Below, one piece after another: positions 32,211 to 43,872 of a stretch of DNA of 64,000 bases. The translations under genes and the position numbers were made by a program. Origin of the DNA: Abelmoschus esculentus (taxonomy: Eukaryota > Streptophyta > Magnoliopsida > Malvales > Malvaceae); the NCBI GenBank assembly GCA_035048815.1, contig JAUCBN010000011.1, positions 22,274,001-22,338,000 on the forward strand. The letters run 5' to 3'. How positions within the stretch are numbered: position 1 is the stretch's first letter; each line of letters begins with the position of its first letter. The notes beneath the pieces were generated by a model that had not been told where the DNA came from, made no database searches, and saw nothing but the letters and a program-made list of their open reading frames with translations.

Positions 32211-32731
32211 GATGTTACAAATGCCCTCAAAAGCATGTTGGGCGTCTCAACACCCACTCCAGCACCTCAGGGGCCCAAATCCAAGATCCATCACAATGGA
32301 GAGCCCAATTCCGAGTTGGCCCAACACTTGGGGGGTTGGTGAACCTTTTCCACCAGATTTGGCAAGTTTATCACATTGAATCTTATCCTCATCTCTTAAT
32401 CTTTGTAAATATGAAATGTAGCGTAAATTAGGGGATTTAGGGATAAGGTTGAATCTCAACCATTGATGTACTCTTTTCTTAACCGATGGATGTAGGGGGT
32501 TCTAACTATAAATAGAGGTCTTCCCCCATCTCATTTGATACACTTCTTCTTTGAGGAATTAAGAGCATTCACTCAATCTCTCTTGTCTTCTTTATCTTTC
32601 AAAGTTCTTTTCATTTCCACAGAGATCTTAGCACTCTAGCTTTGATCTGTTTAGGCTTACTTAGGCGTTGTATCGAGCAAGAGCGTCTAAGGCCGCACGT
32701 TCCTGAGTAGAAGAGTTCTACGGACGTGACA
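32168..32731 (+). repeat. 3' LTR of the chromovirus gypsy element
   Basis: It is 564 bp, TGTCACAGGCCGC to GACGTGACA. It differs from the 5' copy by about 23 substitutions and one single-base indel. A TATA box is at 32,507. Confidence 0.93.
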
Positions 32732-33700
32732 AGAGCGTAAAGCAGGTGAAGATACTAAGAGATGAGTTGGGGGATTTAGAGAGGACTGAGGAAAAATTCT
32801 ATAAAAAAATCAAGGGCTCAATTTTTATAGGAAGGAGATCAGAATTTTGCTTATTTTTCAGAAAAGTTGTAGTAAGGAATAAAAAGAATAATGTCCAGGT
32901 TTTGAAGGATAGTTTTAGTCAGATACTTGAGACTTATGAATCTATCTTGGAGGAACTTGTAAGGTATTTTCAGGCACCTTGGGTGTTACAGATTCAATTG
33001 TGAAGGGTATCTCAGATCCATTGCTTGGTGAAATTCTTGGTTGTGAATTGGATACGAGAGATAGAGATAATTTTGTTATTCCTGTGTCTAGATATGAAAT
33101 TCTAATTGTTATATTTGGTATGAAACGTAATAAGACTCTTGAACCTGATGGATATCCAACTGATTTCTTTTAGTTGGCCTAGAGTGTTGTTGGCAATGAT
33201 GTTATTAGTGTTGTGTAGTATTTTTCTCATCTTGTTACTTACCTCTCGGTTTTAATTCTACCATACTTACTTTGGTTCCAAAAGTAGATGTCCCTCTATA
33301 TGTCACTAATTTTAGGCCAATTACTTGTTGTTTTAACATTTTTAAATGAATCATAATGATCTCGACTAATCGTTTGAAGCCTTATCTTGCTTCTATCATT
33401 CTTCCCACTCAGAGTGCTTTTCTTCCCGGGGATATCTTGTTGAAAATGTATTGTTGGCACAAGAGATTATTAATGGGTATGAAAGGCAAAACCTTTCTCC
33501 TCGGTGTGCGATGAAGCTAGATATTAGAAACTAGGAAGGCATTTGACTCTCTGTGAAGGAACTTTATTCTACATGTATTGAAGATTTTGGGAGCACCTAC
33601 TTTGTTTTCAAATTAGATTGAGGCTTGCATTATGCAACTTCGGTTTTTTATTGGCCTTAATGGTGGGCTTATGAGTTTTTCTCTGGTGATAAAATGAATC
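32732..33700 (+). pseudogene. LINE ORF2 fragment: linker and reverse transcriptase remnant
   Basis: The first part (LRDELGDLERTEEKFY, then VVRNKKNNVQVLKDSF) is the usual plant LINE linker. The RT remnant has a KTLEPDGYPTDFF block (the conserved PGPDG region), then NFRPITCC-, LPTQSAF- and LDIRKAFDS-like words in shifting frames, ending near RFFIGLNGGLMSF. The LDIRKAFD block holds the first catalytic Asp region; the later YADD box is missing. Many stops and frameshifts. Confidence 0.75.
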
Positions 33701-33869
33701 GTAAAACTGGAAAAATTAAGAAATCAAACTCTTACTTGATCATAATGGTAATAAACTCGTTAATAAGCTTGTGTGTTTGAATGATATAGCAACCATAGGG
33801 TTAGTCTTTAGAGTAAGGTTGTGTGCTATGGTTGTACCTGTTTGGTGGGATTTGAATAGTTAGGTATAG

Positions 33870-34365
33870 GTGTTACAACACGAACATATAAATACTTGAA
33901 GGATAATTCAAATTTTTTTATATCGAATTTTTAGATTGACGATATAGTGATCCATATCCGTTCTGGAAAAAAATCGGATATTTGTTTTTTTATATAGTAT
34001 ATTCGGATCGGATATTCAAATATCTGGTTATCCAGAAATATAATTTGATTTAACTATTTTTTTTCGAATTTAAAGATCGTGTATATGAAAATTTCGGAAT
34101 TCCCAATATAATTGTTAAATATAAAAATATTTGCATTTTTGAAAAATTCAATTTTTTTTTTACTTTTCGGATATAACAAGTATTAAATTGTTAAACATAA
34201 CAAGAATGATATTCAAGAATTTTTGAATTTACATATTTGATTTTAAATTTTTCGAATCAGATACGGATTACTAAAAATCGAATCCAATATTTAAATTTTT
34301 GAATAAAATCAACGGATAATCAAAGCAAATCAGTCGGATTAAATATTTTCGAACACCTTTAATAA
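33870..34365. repeat. Possible MITE, CGGATAT-rich
   Basis: An AT-rich block has AGGTGTT at the left and AACACCT at the right, which would be short inverted ends. It carries repeated words such as CGGATATT, ATCGGATA and TCGAATTT throughout. No convincing target duplication was found, so this is tentative. Confidence 0.3.
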
Positions 34366-35586
34366 TGTATCCACTAAGGTTTATTTACTTTGCGGTTGAA
34401 ATCATTGTTTCTATTCGCATATTCTTAGTCTGGCACGAGCATTGAACGAGCACCATCGACTTAAGCTTCAGTGCATCACTTGTTCAATGTACAACACTTA
34501 CAGTGAATTAAATTGACTTGAAAATTTGAGAACGTGACTTTGGGCTTAAAGGCAAATGTAGCATCCAGGTAAGGTGTTAAATATAAGTATTTGGGTAAAA
34601 TAATAAACTAATTTAAATAGCAAATGTGTAAAATGGTCACTAAACTATTCTAAATTATTTATTTTAATCAATTAATTTTTAAATGTTATAAAATTGTCAT
34701 TAAACTTTGACTTTTGTTAAAAAATGGTTACTAAGTTTAATCTTGTTTTAAAATTGGTTTTATTTCTTTTCGATTCCTCTGTGCTTGGAGGTTTACTTTC
34801 AGGTCATTCCTCACTTCAAAATTTTGTTTTAGGGGCCTGGATGATTTTAAATCTTTTAAATTTGACCATTGTTCAATCACAAAGATTTGTTTTCTTTTGA
34901 TTTTGATTTTAAATTTCATTTTCTTATATTTTTGTCCTTTCCAATAGTTAATTTTATTTTATTTTAGCCTTTTAATCATGTCTTTATTTATCTTAATCCA
35001 TGTTTCTTTTATTTTCTACCTTTACTTCTTACTTCTTACATTTTATCATTGTTTTTATATTTCACTTTGTCTATTATGTGTTTTATATTAGTTATTTGTT
35101 TAAATGAGCATATGTTACTTTATACTTGTGCTAGGGTTTATTCATATTTTACTCCATGTTTCATGTATCATGCGTTTTATTGTTGTACCTTTTTATTTTG
35201 CATTTTGTATAGTTGCTCTATTATATTTTGTTACATATGTCATGTCATCCATTTTATACATGCTTTATTCTTGTCATGTTTAAATTCATTGTTTACTTAT
35301 GTTACATCTTTCATTTGTAAATACTTGCCATGCATTTTTATTACTATTATTTGTGCTTTTCTTTTTTTCATGCACTGTATTTATTTATGGTATTTATATT
35401 TCCTATCATTTCTTTTATTCATTTTGCAAGCTTTTATTTATGTTTTTATTATTCATGTAGTTGTCATTTATATCTTTTGAATTTGTTCAAATCACATCTC
35501 TTTTATTAATCAACCTAATTAATTACGTCTTTATTCGGTCGTAACGGACCCATGTTATTAGACATAAGGATGGCGGTGTATGTGTT
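34366..35586. other. AT/T-rich non-coding sequence
   Basis: No recognisable feature. A 143-codon open frame at 35,049-35,480 is Phe/Tyr/Cys/Ile-rich because the DNA is T-rich; it resembles no protein family I know. Confidence 0.5.
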
Positions 35587-35591
35587 GCCTT
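35587..35591. repeat. Target site duplication GCCTT (left)
   Basis: GCCTT here and at 40,495-40,499 flanks the copia element exactly. Confidence 0.9.
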
Positions 35592-35716
35592 TGTTGGAAA
35601 TATGTAATGCTTGAATCCCATACTCTGTTTTTATAGGTTGTATGAGAGCAGTTCAGTTGATTTAAAATTCTCTTAGAATTTTAAATACTTAACCGAATAG
35701 ATTTAATAACAAAATA

Positions 35717-35890
35717 TCCGAGATTTAAATGGATATTTTCAGTTATAAAATCTACTATTTTTAGATAGATATTAACAGATTATCTGAGATTTAATTAGAT
35801 TTTATCTGTTAATAAATCTAATTTTGAATAGATTTTATCCGAGATTTAAATGAATATTTTCGGTTAGCAAATCTACTATTTTTGGATAGA
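35717..35890 (+). repeat. Three tandem ~54-bp units in the LTR upstream of the TATA box
   Basis: Each unit reads roughly ATCCGAGATTTAAATGGATA, then TTTTCAGTTATAAAATCTAC, then a TTTTTAGATAGATATTA-like end. The middle copy is most diverged. The position upstream of TATAAATA fits U3 enhancer repeats. Confidence 0.6.
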
Positions 35891-35972
35891 TATTATCTGA
35901 TATTAAATTTAAAATTTAAATTTAAATCAGATTTTATTTGATTCTCGGACAGATTTGCCCCTGCTTTCAACC

Positions 35973-35980
35973 TATAAATA
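35973..35980 (+). promoter_or_regulatory. TATA box of the 35.6-kb copia LTR
   Basis: CCTATAAATAAGATG gives a consensus TATA box about 330 bp before the LTR end. The same site is at 40,161 in the 3' LTR. Confidence 0.65.
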
Positions 35981-36305
35981 AGATGTTTTTCTCTCATTTT
36001 TAATCATCCCATTCAGAGTTCATCTGTCTTACTGAAGAGAGAATTAGAGAGCATCATTCTGTTCGACTCCGGTTTCGACGATCATTTCCTCTATAGTCCA
36101 CTCCAAACTTTGGGTGTACATTGTTTGGAGGACCGTGCTAACCTTCGGGGGACAACCGCCTAAAGTAGCGAGTACACACATCGGGGCGATTTGTTTCTAA
36201 GGCAGTGGCCTCCATATCACGACACGGTCAAACTTTCTATCAGTTTGTTCCTTTAATTTTTCCTGTCAGTGTTAACGCCCTGTTTTGCAGTCTATTTAAC
36301 CAACA

Positions 36306-37315
36306 ATTTAGAAACAAATCTACTGCAAAAATGATATTATTGTCAAGTTGGTTTTGGGTTTGATCAAGCTTGACGCACTTGACGGGTCAATAATCGAAGG
36401 TGATGGTGAAGTTGAAGATAAGAACCAAAATCCTAAAGATAAGGATATTTTACTATCAGTAAATTTTATTTATTTATTTATTATTACTGTTAGTAAATTA
36501 TTTTCGTGACTAATATATAATTTTTATTTGAATTTTGTAGATTCAAAATGGTTATGAAATATCAGTCACGATGAATTTGGGATCATGATACAAGGATTGA
36601 AGTTGCAGACATGATCAAAATAGACAAGGTCTACTTGAATTGCGTTTCTACTTATAAGGTCAGATTATTTAAATCATGATTTATATTACATGAATTTATA
36701 TTAAAGCCTTTACCTAGTCTATAAGCTTAGAGAGTATAGTTTATACTAGGTTGTAAAAGAAGGCTAGATGACCTTTTCTAGTAGAAAACTTATCTTGAGT
36801 GTGCTTAATAATTTTTTTTTTGTGGGGAATATATATTAAGCATAACTTTTAAAAGACCTAAATGAGGAGAGAAATATTCATAAGAGATTAATTGGAAAGT
36901 AGTGAGATAGTTTAAATAATGCATGTCTAAGATTGGTTTTTTGAAAGATTTGGTATTTAAGTGTGCTTTATGCGCCACCTCTCTTTCTACACCTACCTGG
37001 TGCATTACTATGCTCATTATTCCAATTTATAAGATACTATGACTAAATAAATATTCTATACTTAGTGCAGAAGTTAGAATAATAATCTTAATAATTTTTA
37101 AGATATATTTTTAGTCATAGTAAATGAATATTTCTAGTGGTCTTTTAAGGTAAGAACCTTGTCTAAAATAAAGAGAAAATGGTAGACATTAATGCTACTA
37201 AAAGATATTTGTAGCTATTAAATCTCTTTGGGATCTTTTCTTCAGATAATTAAGAAGGAAGAAAAGTTTTGTCTATCTTAGGAGTGTGCAGAAATCTTCA
37301 TAAAAAATTCTCTTT
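36306..37315 (+). other. Internal region of the 35.6-kb copia without recognisable gag
   Basis: This is where leader, gag and protease should be. I recognise no zinc knuckle or protease motif. A perfect 10-bp inverted repeat (ACTATGACTA at 37,036 and TAGTCATAGT at 37,113) is the only structure noticed. Confidence 0.5.
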
Positions 37316-38882
37316 ATGAAAAGGATAAAAAGAGTTAGGTCCGATAGAGGTGGTGAGTTTGGATCTAAATTTCTTAAAGAGGTATATGAGACGAATGACA
37401 TAGTTCATGAAACTTCTGTCCCTTAATTTCCTCAAGAAAACGACATAGTCGAGAGGAAAAACAGAACTTTAAAAAAGATGATAAATTCATTGTTGATAAG
37501 TTCTAAGTTAGCTGATAACATATTAGGGGAAGTCATTCTATCAGTAAATCTTAAACCGAATACCTCATAAAGAAATTAGACTCAACCCCATACGAACTGT
37601 GAAAAGGTTACGCACCTAACTTACAATACCTGAAAGTGTGGGGGTGTCTGGCTAAAGTATATTTGCCTAACTTTAAGAAGTCCACCATCGGTCCCTAAAC
37701 CGTTGATGTAGTATTTATTGAGTATGCTACCAACACTATCGTATGATATGCTCTAGAGTTTGAGTTAGAGCCTAAACAAAGATAAAAATATCTTTTGGAC
37801 CAGACTTTGTTACTTTCTTTATTTCTGAGATAAATGATCTAGACAATTTATCAGATCTTATAGCTCAAGTTTCTTGTTAGATGAGGATCTTAAAACTTAT
37901 GAAGAAGCTATGAGATCTATTGACACTAGTTTTGGAGGAGTAGTTAATGATAAACTAGAGTCAATAATGTCTAAATCATGCTTGGGAATTGGTAGACTTG
38001 CCTAAAGGATTTAAACCTATCAACAACAAATGAGTTTTTAAGAAGAAACTCATACCAGATGGGTCAATCCAGAGTAAGGCAAAGCTAGTAGTTATAAGGT
38101 TCACTTAAAAATATTAAAGAGTTTGACAGTTGAGATGTCATTTATACTCGAACCCCTTTTGACTCTAGCACTCATCTCGATAAAAATAAAGGAAACTGTG
38201 TTTCCCAGGTTGAATATGCTAAAATTATTGAAAGCCTAATATTCTTAGTGAACTATACTCGACCCGATATTGTCTATCTAATGAGTAGATTAAGTAGATA
38301 TACTCATAATCCAAGTGGTGAACATTGAATGACTCTTAGACGCTTACTAAAATACCTTAAGGGTATTATGGATTGGAAACTCAAATTTGTTGGCTATCCT
38401 GTTATTTGAATGGATGTTGTGACGCCAACTAGGTTTCTAATAATGATGAAGTAAGCTCTACGAATGAATATGTTCTCACTTTAGGTGGAGTTATAATCTT
38501 GTGGAAGTTTGCTAAGCAAACTTGTATTGCACGCTCCATCATAGAGTCAAAGTTTATAGCTCTAAACTTAACTAGGCAAGAAATCGAGTGGCTAAGGAAT
38601 CTTTTAGCAAAGATACCTATGTGGGGAAAACCGACTTCTCTAATATCTTTATTGTGAGATTCGTAATTTGCGATACATGTGGCTCTAAATCAAGTTTACA
38701 ATGGTAAGAAGAGACACATTCGCATAAGGTACGAATATGTGAGGCACCTAATAAAGAACGGAGTACTCACCTTAGAGTATGTTAAGTCGGAGATGAATTT
38801 GGCTGATCCTACTACCAAAGGATTGAGCAGGAAACAAATTCTGGATTCGTCGAGGGGGATGGGTCTTAAGCCCATTTATTGA
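37316..38882 (+). pseudogene. Copia pol scraps: integrase, RT/RNase H
   Basis: Near 37,335 the words VRSDRGGEFGSKFLKEVYE and, after stops, NDIVERKNRTLKKMI mark the second Asp and the Glu of a copia integrase. A GFKPINNK-like start of RT lies near 38,010. VNYTRPDIVYLMSRLSRYT near 38,250 marks the RT/RNase H junction. The last 67 codons (38,679-38,882) keep the RNase H end (KHI-like RHIRIRYEYVRHLI, then NLADPTTKGLSRKQI). No continuous frame joins these, and the RT catalytic box is not found. Confidence 0.8.
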
Positions 38883-38999
38883 GAGATTCATGGTGGATAC
38901 CCAACTTAATTCTCTAAGTTCAATGTGGTTAAACGAAACCATGAAAGAGACTCATAGTGTACATATCCCTTTACCCAATCCCTATGACGTTTCATGTAC

Positions 39000-39435
39000 A
39001 TGCCTAGGTTGAGCTTAAATGCTCTTAATAAATTCGTAGCCCAAGTTTGGGTGGTCTTAGTGAGAAAGACTTGATGAATTTACCGATTTTGGTTGAATAA
39101 CTACTTTTAATAAGTTCTTAGACCTATTGCGAAGGACTAATTGAACTTACCGCTCGGAAGGATGAGTTTATTTTTAAACTCTTAATAAATTCTATCCAAA
39201 GAGGTTAGATTGTTCTATTAAGAAGAACATTGTTGAATTTACCGAACAAAAAGGTTGAGTTTTTATTCTTAATGATTTCTTAGCCCAGAGTTTGGGTGGT
39301 TCATTTAATATGAACTTGAAGAAAATCACCTTATTTTCTTGTGAGGTTGAGCTTTATACAAAGCTCTTAATTATTTCATAGCCCAATTTTGGGTGGTTTA
39401 TGTTGAGATAAACTTGATGAAATAACTTATGTAAG
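39000..39435 (+). repeat. Degenerate ~80-100 bp tandem repeats after pol
   Basis: Four to five diverged copies share GGTTGAGCTTAAATGCTCTT, then TAGCCCAAGTTTGGGTGGT and a GAACTTGATGAAATTACC-like end (starts near 39,009, 39,100, 39,165, 39,250 and 39,342). Each carries a potential hairpin (GAGCTT...AAGCTC type and CCCAAGTTTGGG). Confidence 0.65.
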
Positions 39436-39767
39436 TGAGAAGAGTTAGCCGCCTTCTATGAAAAACGATGGGCCGTTTTTCTAGTACACTTACTAAAATC
39501 CCGAGGTAAGATGGCTAAATATATATACTTTATGTATATACACATCTTCACATCGCGGACTGTGGTGGATGAAGGGATTAGTTATGTGTTATGAGTTCAC
39601 CCTGATCTTAGAAAGTTTAAGACTAGTTTCACTTATCTAAGAGGAGGATTACTCATCATCACTACGTACTAGTTCAAGATTCATTCACTATGTACTTAAG
39701 TAACTAATCTCGCAAATACTCGTCTAGTGATAGTCGAACTTTATGACATCATGAGGATTTTTTCGCA

Positions 39768-39779
39768 TTAGTGGGGGAA
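39768..39779 (+). other. Polypurine tract of the 35.6-kb copia
   Basis: TTAGTGGGGGAA-type sequence immediately precedes the TG of the 3' LTR. Confidence 0.75.
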
Positions 39780-40494
39780 TGTTGGAAATATGTAATGCTT
39801 GAATCCCATACTCTGTTTTTATAGGTTGTATGAGAGCAGTTCAGTTGATTTAAAATTCTCTTAGAATTTTAAATACTTAACCGAATAGATTTAATAACAA
39901 AATATCCGAGATTTAAATGGATATTTTCAGTTATAAAATCTACTATTTTTAGATAGATATTAACAGATTATCTGAGATTTAATTAGATTTTATCTGTTAA
40001 TAAATCTAATTTTGAATAGATTTTATCCGAGATTTAAATGAATATTTTCGGTTAGCAAATCTACTATTTTTGGATAGATATTATCTGATATTAAATTTAA
40101 AATTTAAATTTAAATCAGATTTTATTTGATTCTCGGACAGATTTGCCCCTGCTTTCAACCTATAAATAAGATGTTTTTCTCTCATTTTTAATCATCCCAT
40201 TCAGAATTCATCTGTCTTACTGAAGAGAGAATTAGAGAGCATCATTCTGTTCGACTCCGGTTTCGACGATCATTTCCTCTACAGTCCACTCCAAACTTTG
40301 GGTGTACATTGTTTGGAGGACCGTGCTAACCTTCGGGGGGACAACCGCCTAAAGTAGCGAGTACACACATCGGGGCGATTTGTTTCTAAGGCAGTGGCCT
40401 CCATACCACGACACGGTCAAACTTTCTATCAGTTTGTTCCTTTAATTTTTCCTGGCAGTGTTAACGCCCTGTTTTGCAGTCTATTTAACCAACA
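39780..40494 (+). repeat. 3' LTR of the 35.6-kb copia
   Basis: It is 715 bp and nearly identical to 35,592-36,305. The differences I see are one G/A near 40,205, T/C near 40,281, an extra G near 40,340, T/C near 40,407 and T/G near 40,455. Confidence 0.95.
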
Positions 40495-40499
40495 GCCTT
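40495..40499. repeat. Target site duplication GCCTT (right)
   Basis: Identical to 35,587-35,591. Confidence 0.9.
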
Positions 40500-43080
40500 C
40501 GAATAAAGGCACGATAAAAATAAAACTTAATTCGAACATTAAACAAATTCTAATTTAAATGTCACTTTAATTCGGAAAATCTAAAATTAATTAAGCGGTT
40601 AATTTGATAAAGGTACCAATTTTTGGGCGGTTTTTAACGCTAACACCGTTTTAAATCATAACCGACTCTCGAACCCTAACCATTTCGAATCTCTGGTTCT
40701 TACGGTATTCGGTCTACCAAAAGTGACCGGTGACGACTCTAACTTTTTTCAAAACCCTCTTTTCAAATCTCTAACCCTAATTTCAGTTTCATCTTTCCAA
40801 TTTCAAAATTCCCAAATTCCATTTTTAACCTTAATTCCTAATTTTTAAATCATTTCCAATTTTCAATTCAAAACTCTAACTTTTAAATTTTCCACTAGTG
40901 ACCCCCTTTTCCTTTTTTACTATACCTATTATTTTAAGAAATTTAGGGTCGCTACAATGTTCTTCATTGTTCGCCCCATATTCTTCATTGTTCATTCTAT
41001 GTTCTTCCAAAAATCTTTCCAGATTTTCTATAAACATCGAAACTCCTCCTAAAGTTGTATTGAAAAATCATTCTAGATATTCTACAAACATCCAAATTTT
41101 CCCAAATTTATTTCTATTCAATCTAACCGTAAACACCAAACCATATATCTTAAACACTAAACTACAAATCCTAATTCTTAAACCCTTAAGCTTTTGATCC
41201 CTTCAACTTTTTATCACCTCATATTCTCTCCAGAAATATCAATTTTCTAGATACTTTTTCTTAGTATTCTTTTTATAAGTTCTTTTTATTCTCTTAATTT
41301 TCGGATACTTATCCTTCATCTTCGTATATTAATTATGTTCTCTTTTTTTCTTTCATGTATATCATTATTAACTCTCAGACTGTACTGTATATTTTTTGTA
41401 TTCATTTTGTTTTGTAAGTTTAGTATTTTTTTGTTCTTTCAAATACATATCCCTTCGTATTCTTTATGTTCTGTTTTTAACTGTGTATTTATCATTGTTT
41501 TCTAATTGTTCTGTTCATGCAAGTTCTGTCGTTGCTTTATATATTAGTTGTATATTAATATTCTCTCTTTGTTATTTGTTTTCTACATCATGATTGTTTG
41601 TTATGTTTTTGGTTGTGTATATATTATTGTTTGAATGATTTAATCCAAGTACATGGGCTGTACTACCCGATATGCGATTTTATTGGTGTCAAAAGAGGTT
41701 TCTAAAGGACCTCATGAACTAGTTTAACAACACCAAGTACAAGTATTAAATCATAGACATGTTAAAATATTTAGTTTAGGGCTAAACTTTTACCTAAAAA
41801 TGTTGAAATACTTGTAACAACTCATAATTGATTATCAAAGTATGAAGATTATTTTACTGTCATGAAAGATTCTTCGATCACAAATCTCAATGAAGATTAA
41901 ATTCTAGTTTAAGGTAAAACCCTTAATTTTTTTTTGAATATTTATTAATTTTTATGAGATGATTTATAATTTCTTTTCCAATCTGTTTCATAGCAAGTGA
42001 GCACCTTAATGCTAAGGTCTAAGAGGGTTAGTTAGGTGTTGAAGTGTGATGTGAAAACATGTATTGTTCTTTAATATTTTTAATTTAATTCAATTATTTT
42101 TTTAATTTATTGTATGGACTGAATTTGGTTAAAGTTATTTTTGAATCATGCTTATAGACTGAATCGTTTTTGTTAATGCTTATAGATTGAATTGTTTTTA
42201 TATCATATGCCTGAATGATTTAAGTATGTTGTTGTGATTCATGAATCTAAGTTAATGTTTGTTTTTAGTGCTTATAGACTAGATTATTGGATTAATGTTG
42301 TTGTGGTTGCTGATTGCTGATTCTTGACTGCTTATTGTTGTCTGTTATTGGTTGATGTCTGTTGTTGGTTGTCGTCGATTGTTGATACTTGGTTAATTTA
42401 TAGTTTTTTGTTATCTAATTAGTTGTCCTTGGTTAATTTATATTGGTTTCTTAGGTCAAAAGTTACTCATAATTTAACTTTGTTGATAGCATTCAGATTT
42501 TTTAGTGCTTGATGAGAAAAATTATGGTAGCAAAGGTGCACTTAACATCATAAAACTTTTGCTGTAAGATTTGAGAGTTCAAATTTTAAAAACCAAAATT
42601 TTAAGTTGTACCCCTTTGTTATATTATCTATGATGTACATTTATAAGTTTTATTAAATTTTAATATATTTTTAATTTTATTAAATTGTTTTATTAAATTC
42701 CAATATTTTATTAAACTATCTTATATTTTATGACAAAATATTCATAACTCATAAACAAATAAGTATATAAGTATATAATCTAAGTTTTATCAAAATACAA
42801 TCATTTATTTATGAATTTGTGATATTTAAAATTATAAGTATATAAGTATATAACCTGAAATTAAAATATGTCACTGAACTTATTGTACTTAAAATTATAA
42901 CTTCAAATTAAAATATGTCAATTTATATATAAAAATTAAATGTTAAGTATTGTATTAGTTTCATTATAAATATAAGTATATTATAAGTATAATATAAATA
43001 TTTATAATATATTTGATTATTACTTAATATTTAATATTTTACATATTAAATTTATTAAATCATTAAATTAAAAATATTCT
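40500..43080. other. AT-rich sequence, no gene seen
   Basis: No coding, RNA or element structure recognised. Short direct repeats occur near 42,760-42,990 (TAAGTATATAAGTATATAA twice; AAATTAAAATATGTCA twice). Confidence 0.45.
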
Positions 43081-43084
43081 CAAT

Positions 43085-43480
43085 CAGGTAAATATTATGT
43101 TTATATTAGTTCATGTTAATTTAGGTTAAGTTTAAAACAAGTCAGGTTCAAAACAGGTTGGGTAAAATCAGGTCTCGGATCAATTCAATCGGGTAATATC
43201 GGTTTCTATCAGGTTAGACTCGAGTTTGGGTTCATTACAGTCAGATGCAGGTCAGGTTTCGAGTCTACAATAACAGGTTAAAATCGGTTTCGGATCATTC
43301 TCGATCGGATACAATTTGGGTTCGGTTACTATAGTAATAGGTTCAATTCGGATTCAAGTCAACAACAGTCAGATACAGATTGGTTTTAGGTCATTACATC
43401 CCAGATCAAACTAGGTTTTGACTCGAACAAATTCCGATCAGATTTTCAGGCCGAGTCAGCTTTTTACGTCCCAAAGACAT
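43085..43480. repeat. Degenerate CAGGTT/CGGTTTCGG-type repeats
   Basis: Short words such as AACAGGTT, ATCGGTTTC, GGATCATTC and CAGTCAGATACAG recur imperfectly with spacing near 60-110 bp. This resembles the inside of plant hAT-type MITEs, but terminal repeats were not found. Confidence 0.35.
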
Positions 43481-43872
43481 CCAAGACACCCCAACAAATA
43501 AGGTAACATGTTTATGAGCAACTTAAATGTATACAAATTAAATAAAACACAACAAACTAAGAGCTTTCCGATGATCTTTGAAAATTACTCAATCATTAAA
43601 ATTTCTATTTAATGAGTTTTACCAACATACTGGAACCATTACATGTTGCCATATTGAGGTCAGTAAATGTGATCTCAAGTTCTTGTTTTTCATTTTTCAA
43701 AATGTTTCCTCATTCTCACTAACCCAATTTATGTCGTCAAAAAATATATTATTTTGATAGCACAAGGCATTGAAACAGCTTCACAACTTGCCACATTTGA
43801 TAGGAACTAATGATCTTAGAGAATATTTAAAGAGAACAGCTCTAGTTCCTGCATCCAACCATCTGACATAGT

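Larger units (their letters stand above)
27029..32731 (+). mobile_element. Chromovirus Ty3/gypsy retrotransposon inserted in the LINE
   Basis: It has direct LTRs of 563 and 564 bp (TGTCAC...GTGACA), a primer site TGGTATCAGAGCCA, gag with coiled coil and zinc knuckle, pol with RT, RNase H and integrase, and a C-terminal chromodomain (EYFVLWKGLPDSEGSWE). I count about 23 LTR differences (about 4%). No matching target duplication is visible (GATAA on the left, AGAGC on the right), so deletion or recombination may have altered a flank. The domain style suggests a Galadriel-like clade, an inference. Confidence 0.88.
26590..33700 (+). mobile_element. Decayed L1-like LINE, split by a gypsy insertion
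   Basis: The endonuclease C-terminus on the left and the linker and reverse transcriptase on the right are collinear once the 27,029-32,731 gypsy element is removed. The 5' end of ORF2 and the 3' part after RT are missing or unrecognisable. No poly(A) tail or target duplication was identified. Confidence 0.7.
35592..36305 (+). repeat. 5' LTR of the 35.6-kb copia
   Basis: It runs TGTTGGAAATATG to TTTAACCAACA. It contains about three diverged copies of a roughly 54-bp unit (about 35,717-35,890: CCGAGATTTAAATGGATATT...) upstream of a TATA box at 35,973. Confidence 0.95.
35592..40494 (+). mobile_element. Non-autonomous copia element with near-identical LTRs and ruined coding region
   Basis: The LTRs of 714 and 715 bp differ by only four substitutions and one single-base indel by eye (about 0.6%), with a perfect 5-bp target duplication. 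The 3.5-kb interior keeps only scraps of copia integrase, RT and RNase H, full of stops and frameshifts, with no recognisable gag or protease. No initiator-Met primer site follows the 5' LTR. It therefore looks recently mobilised by proteins supplied in trans. Confidence 0.9.

Noticed and set aside
35049..35480. 143-codon open frame, hydrophobic, possible membrane protein
   Set aside because: The DNA is very T-rich, which gives Phe/Tyr/Cys/Ile by composition. There is no family motif, no context and no intron or promoter evidence.
37036..37122. 10-bp inverted repeat as a MITE or terminator
   Set aside because: The arms are only 10 bp in AT-rich DNA with a 67-bp loop and no target duplication.
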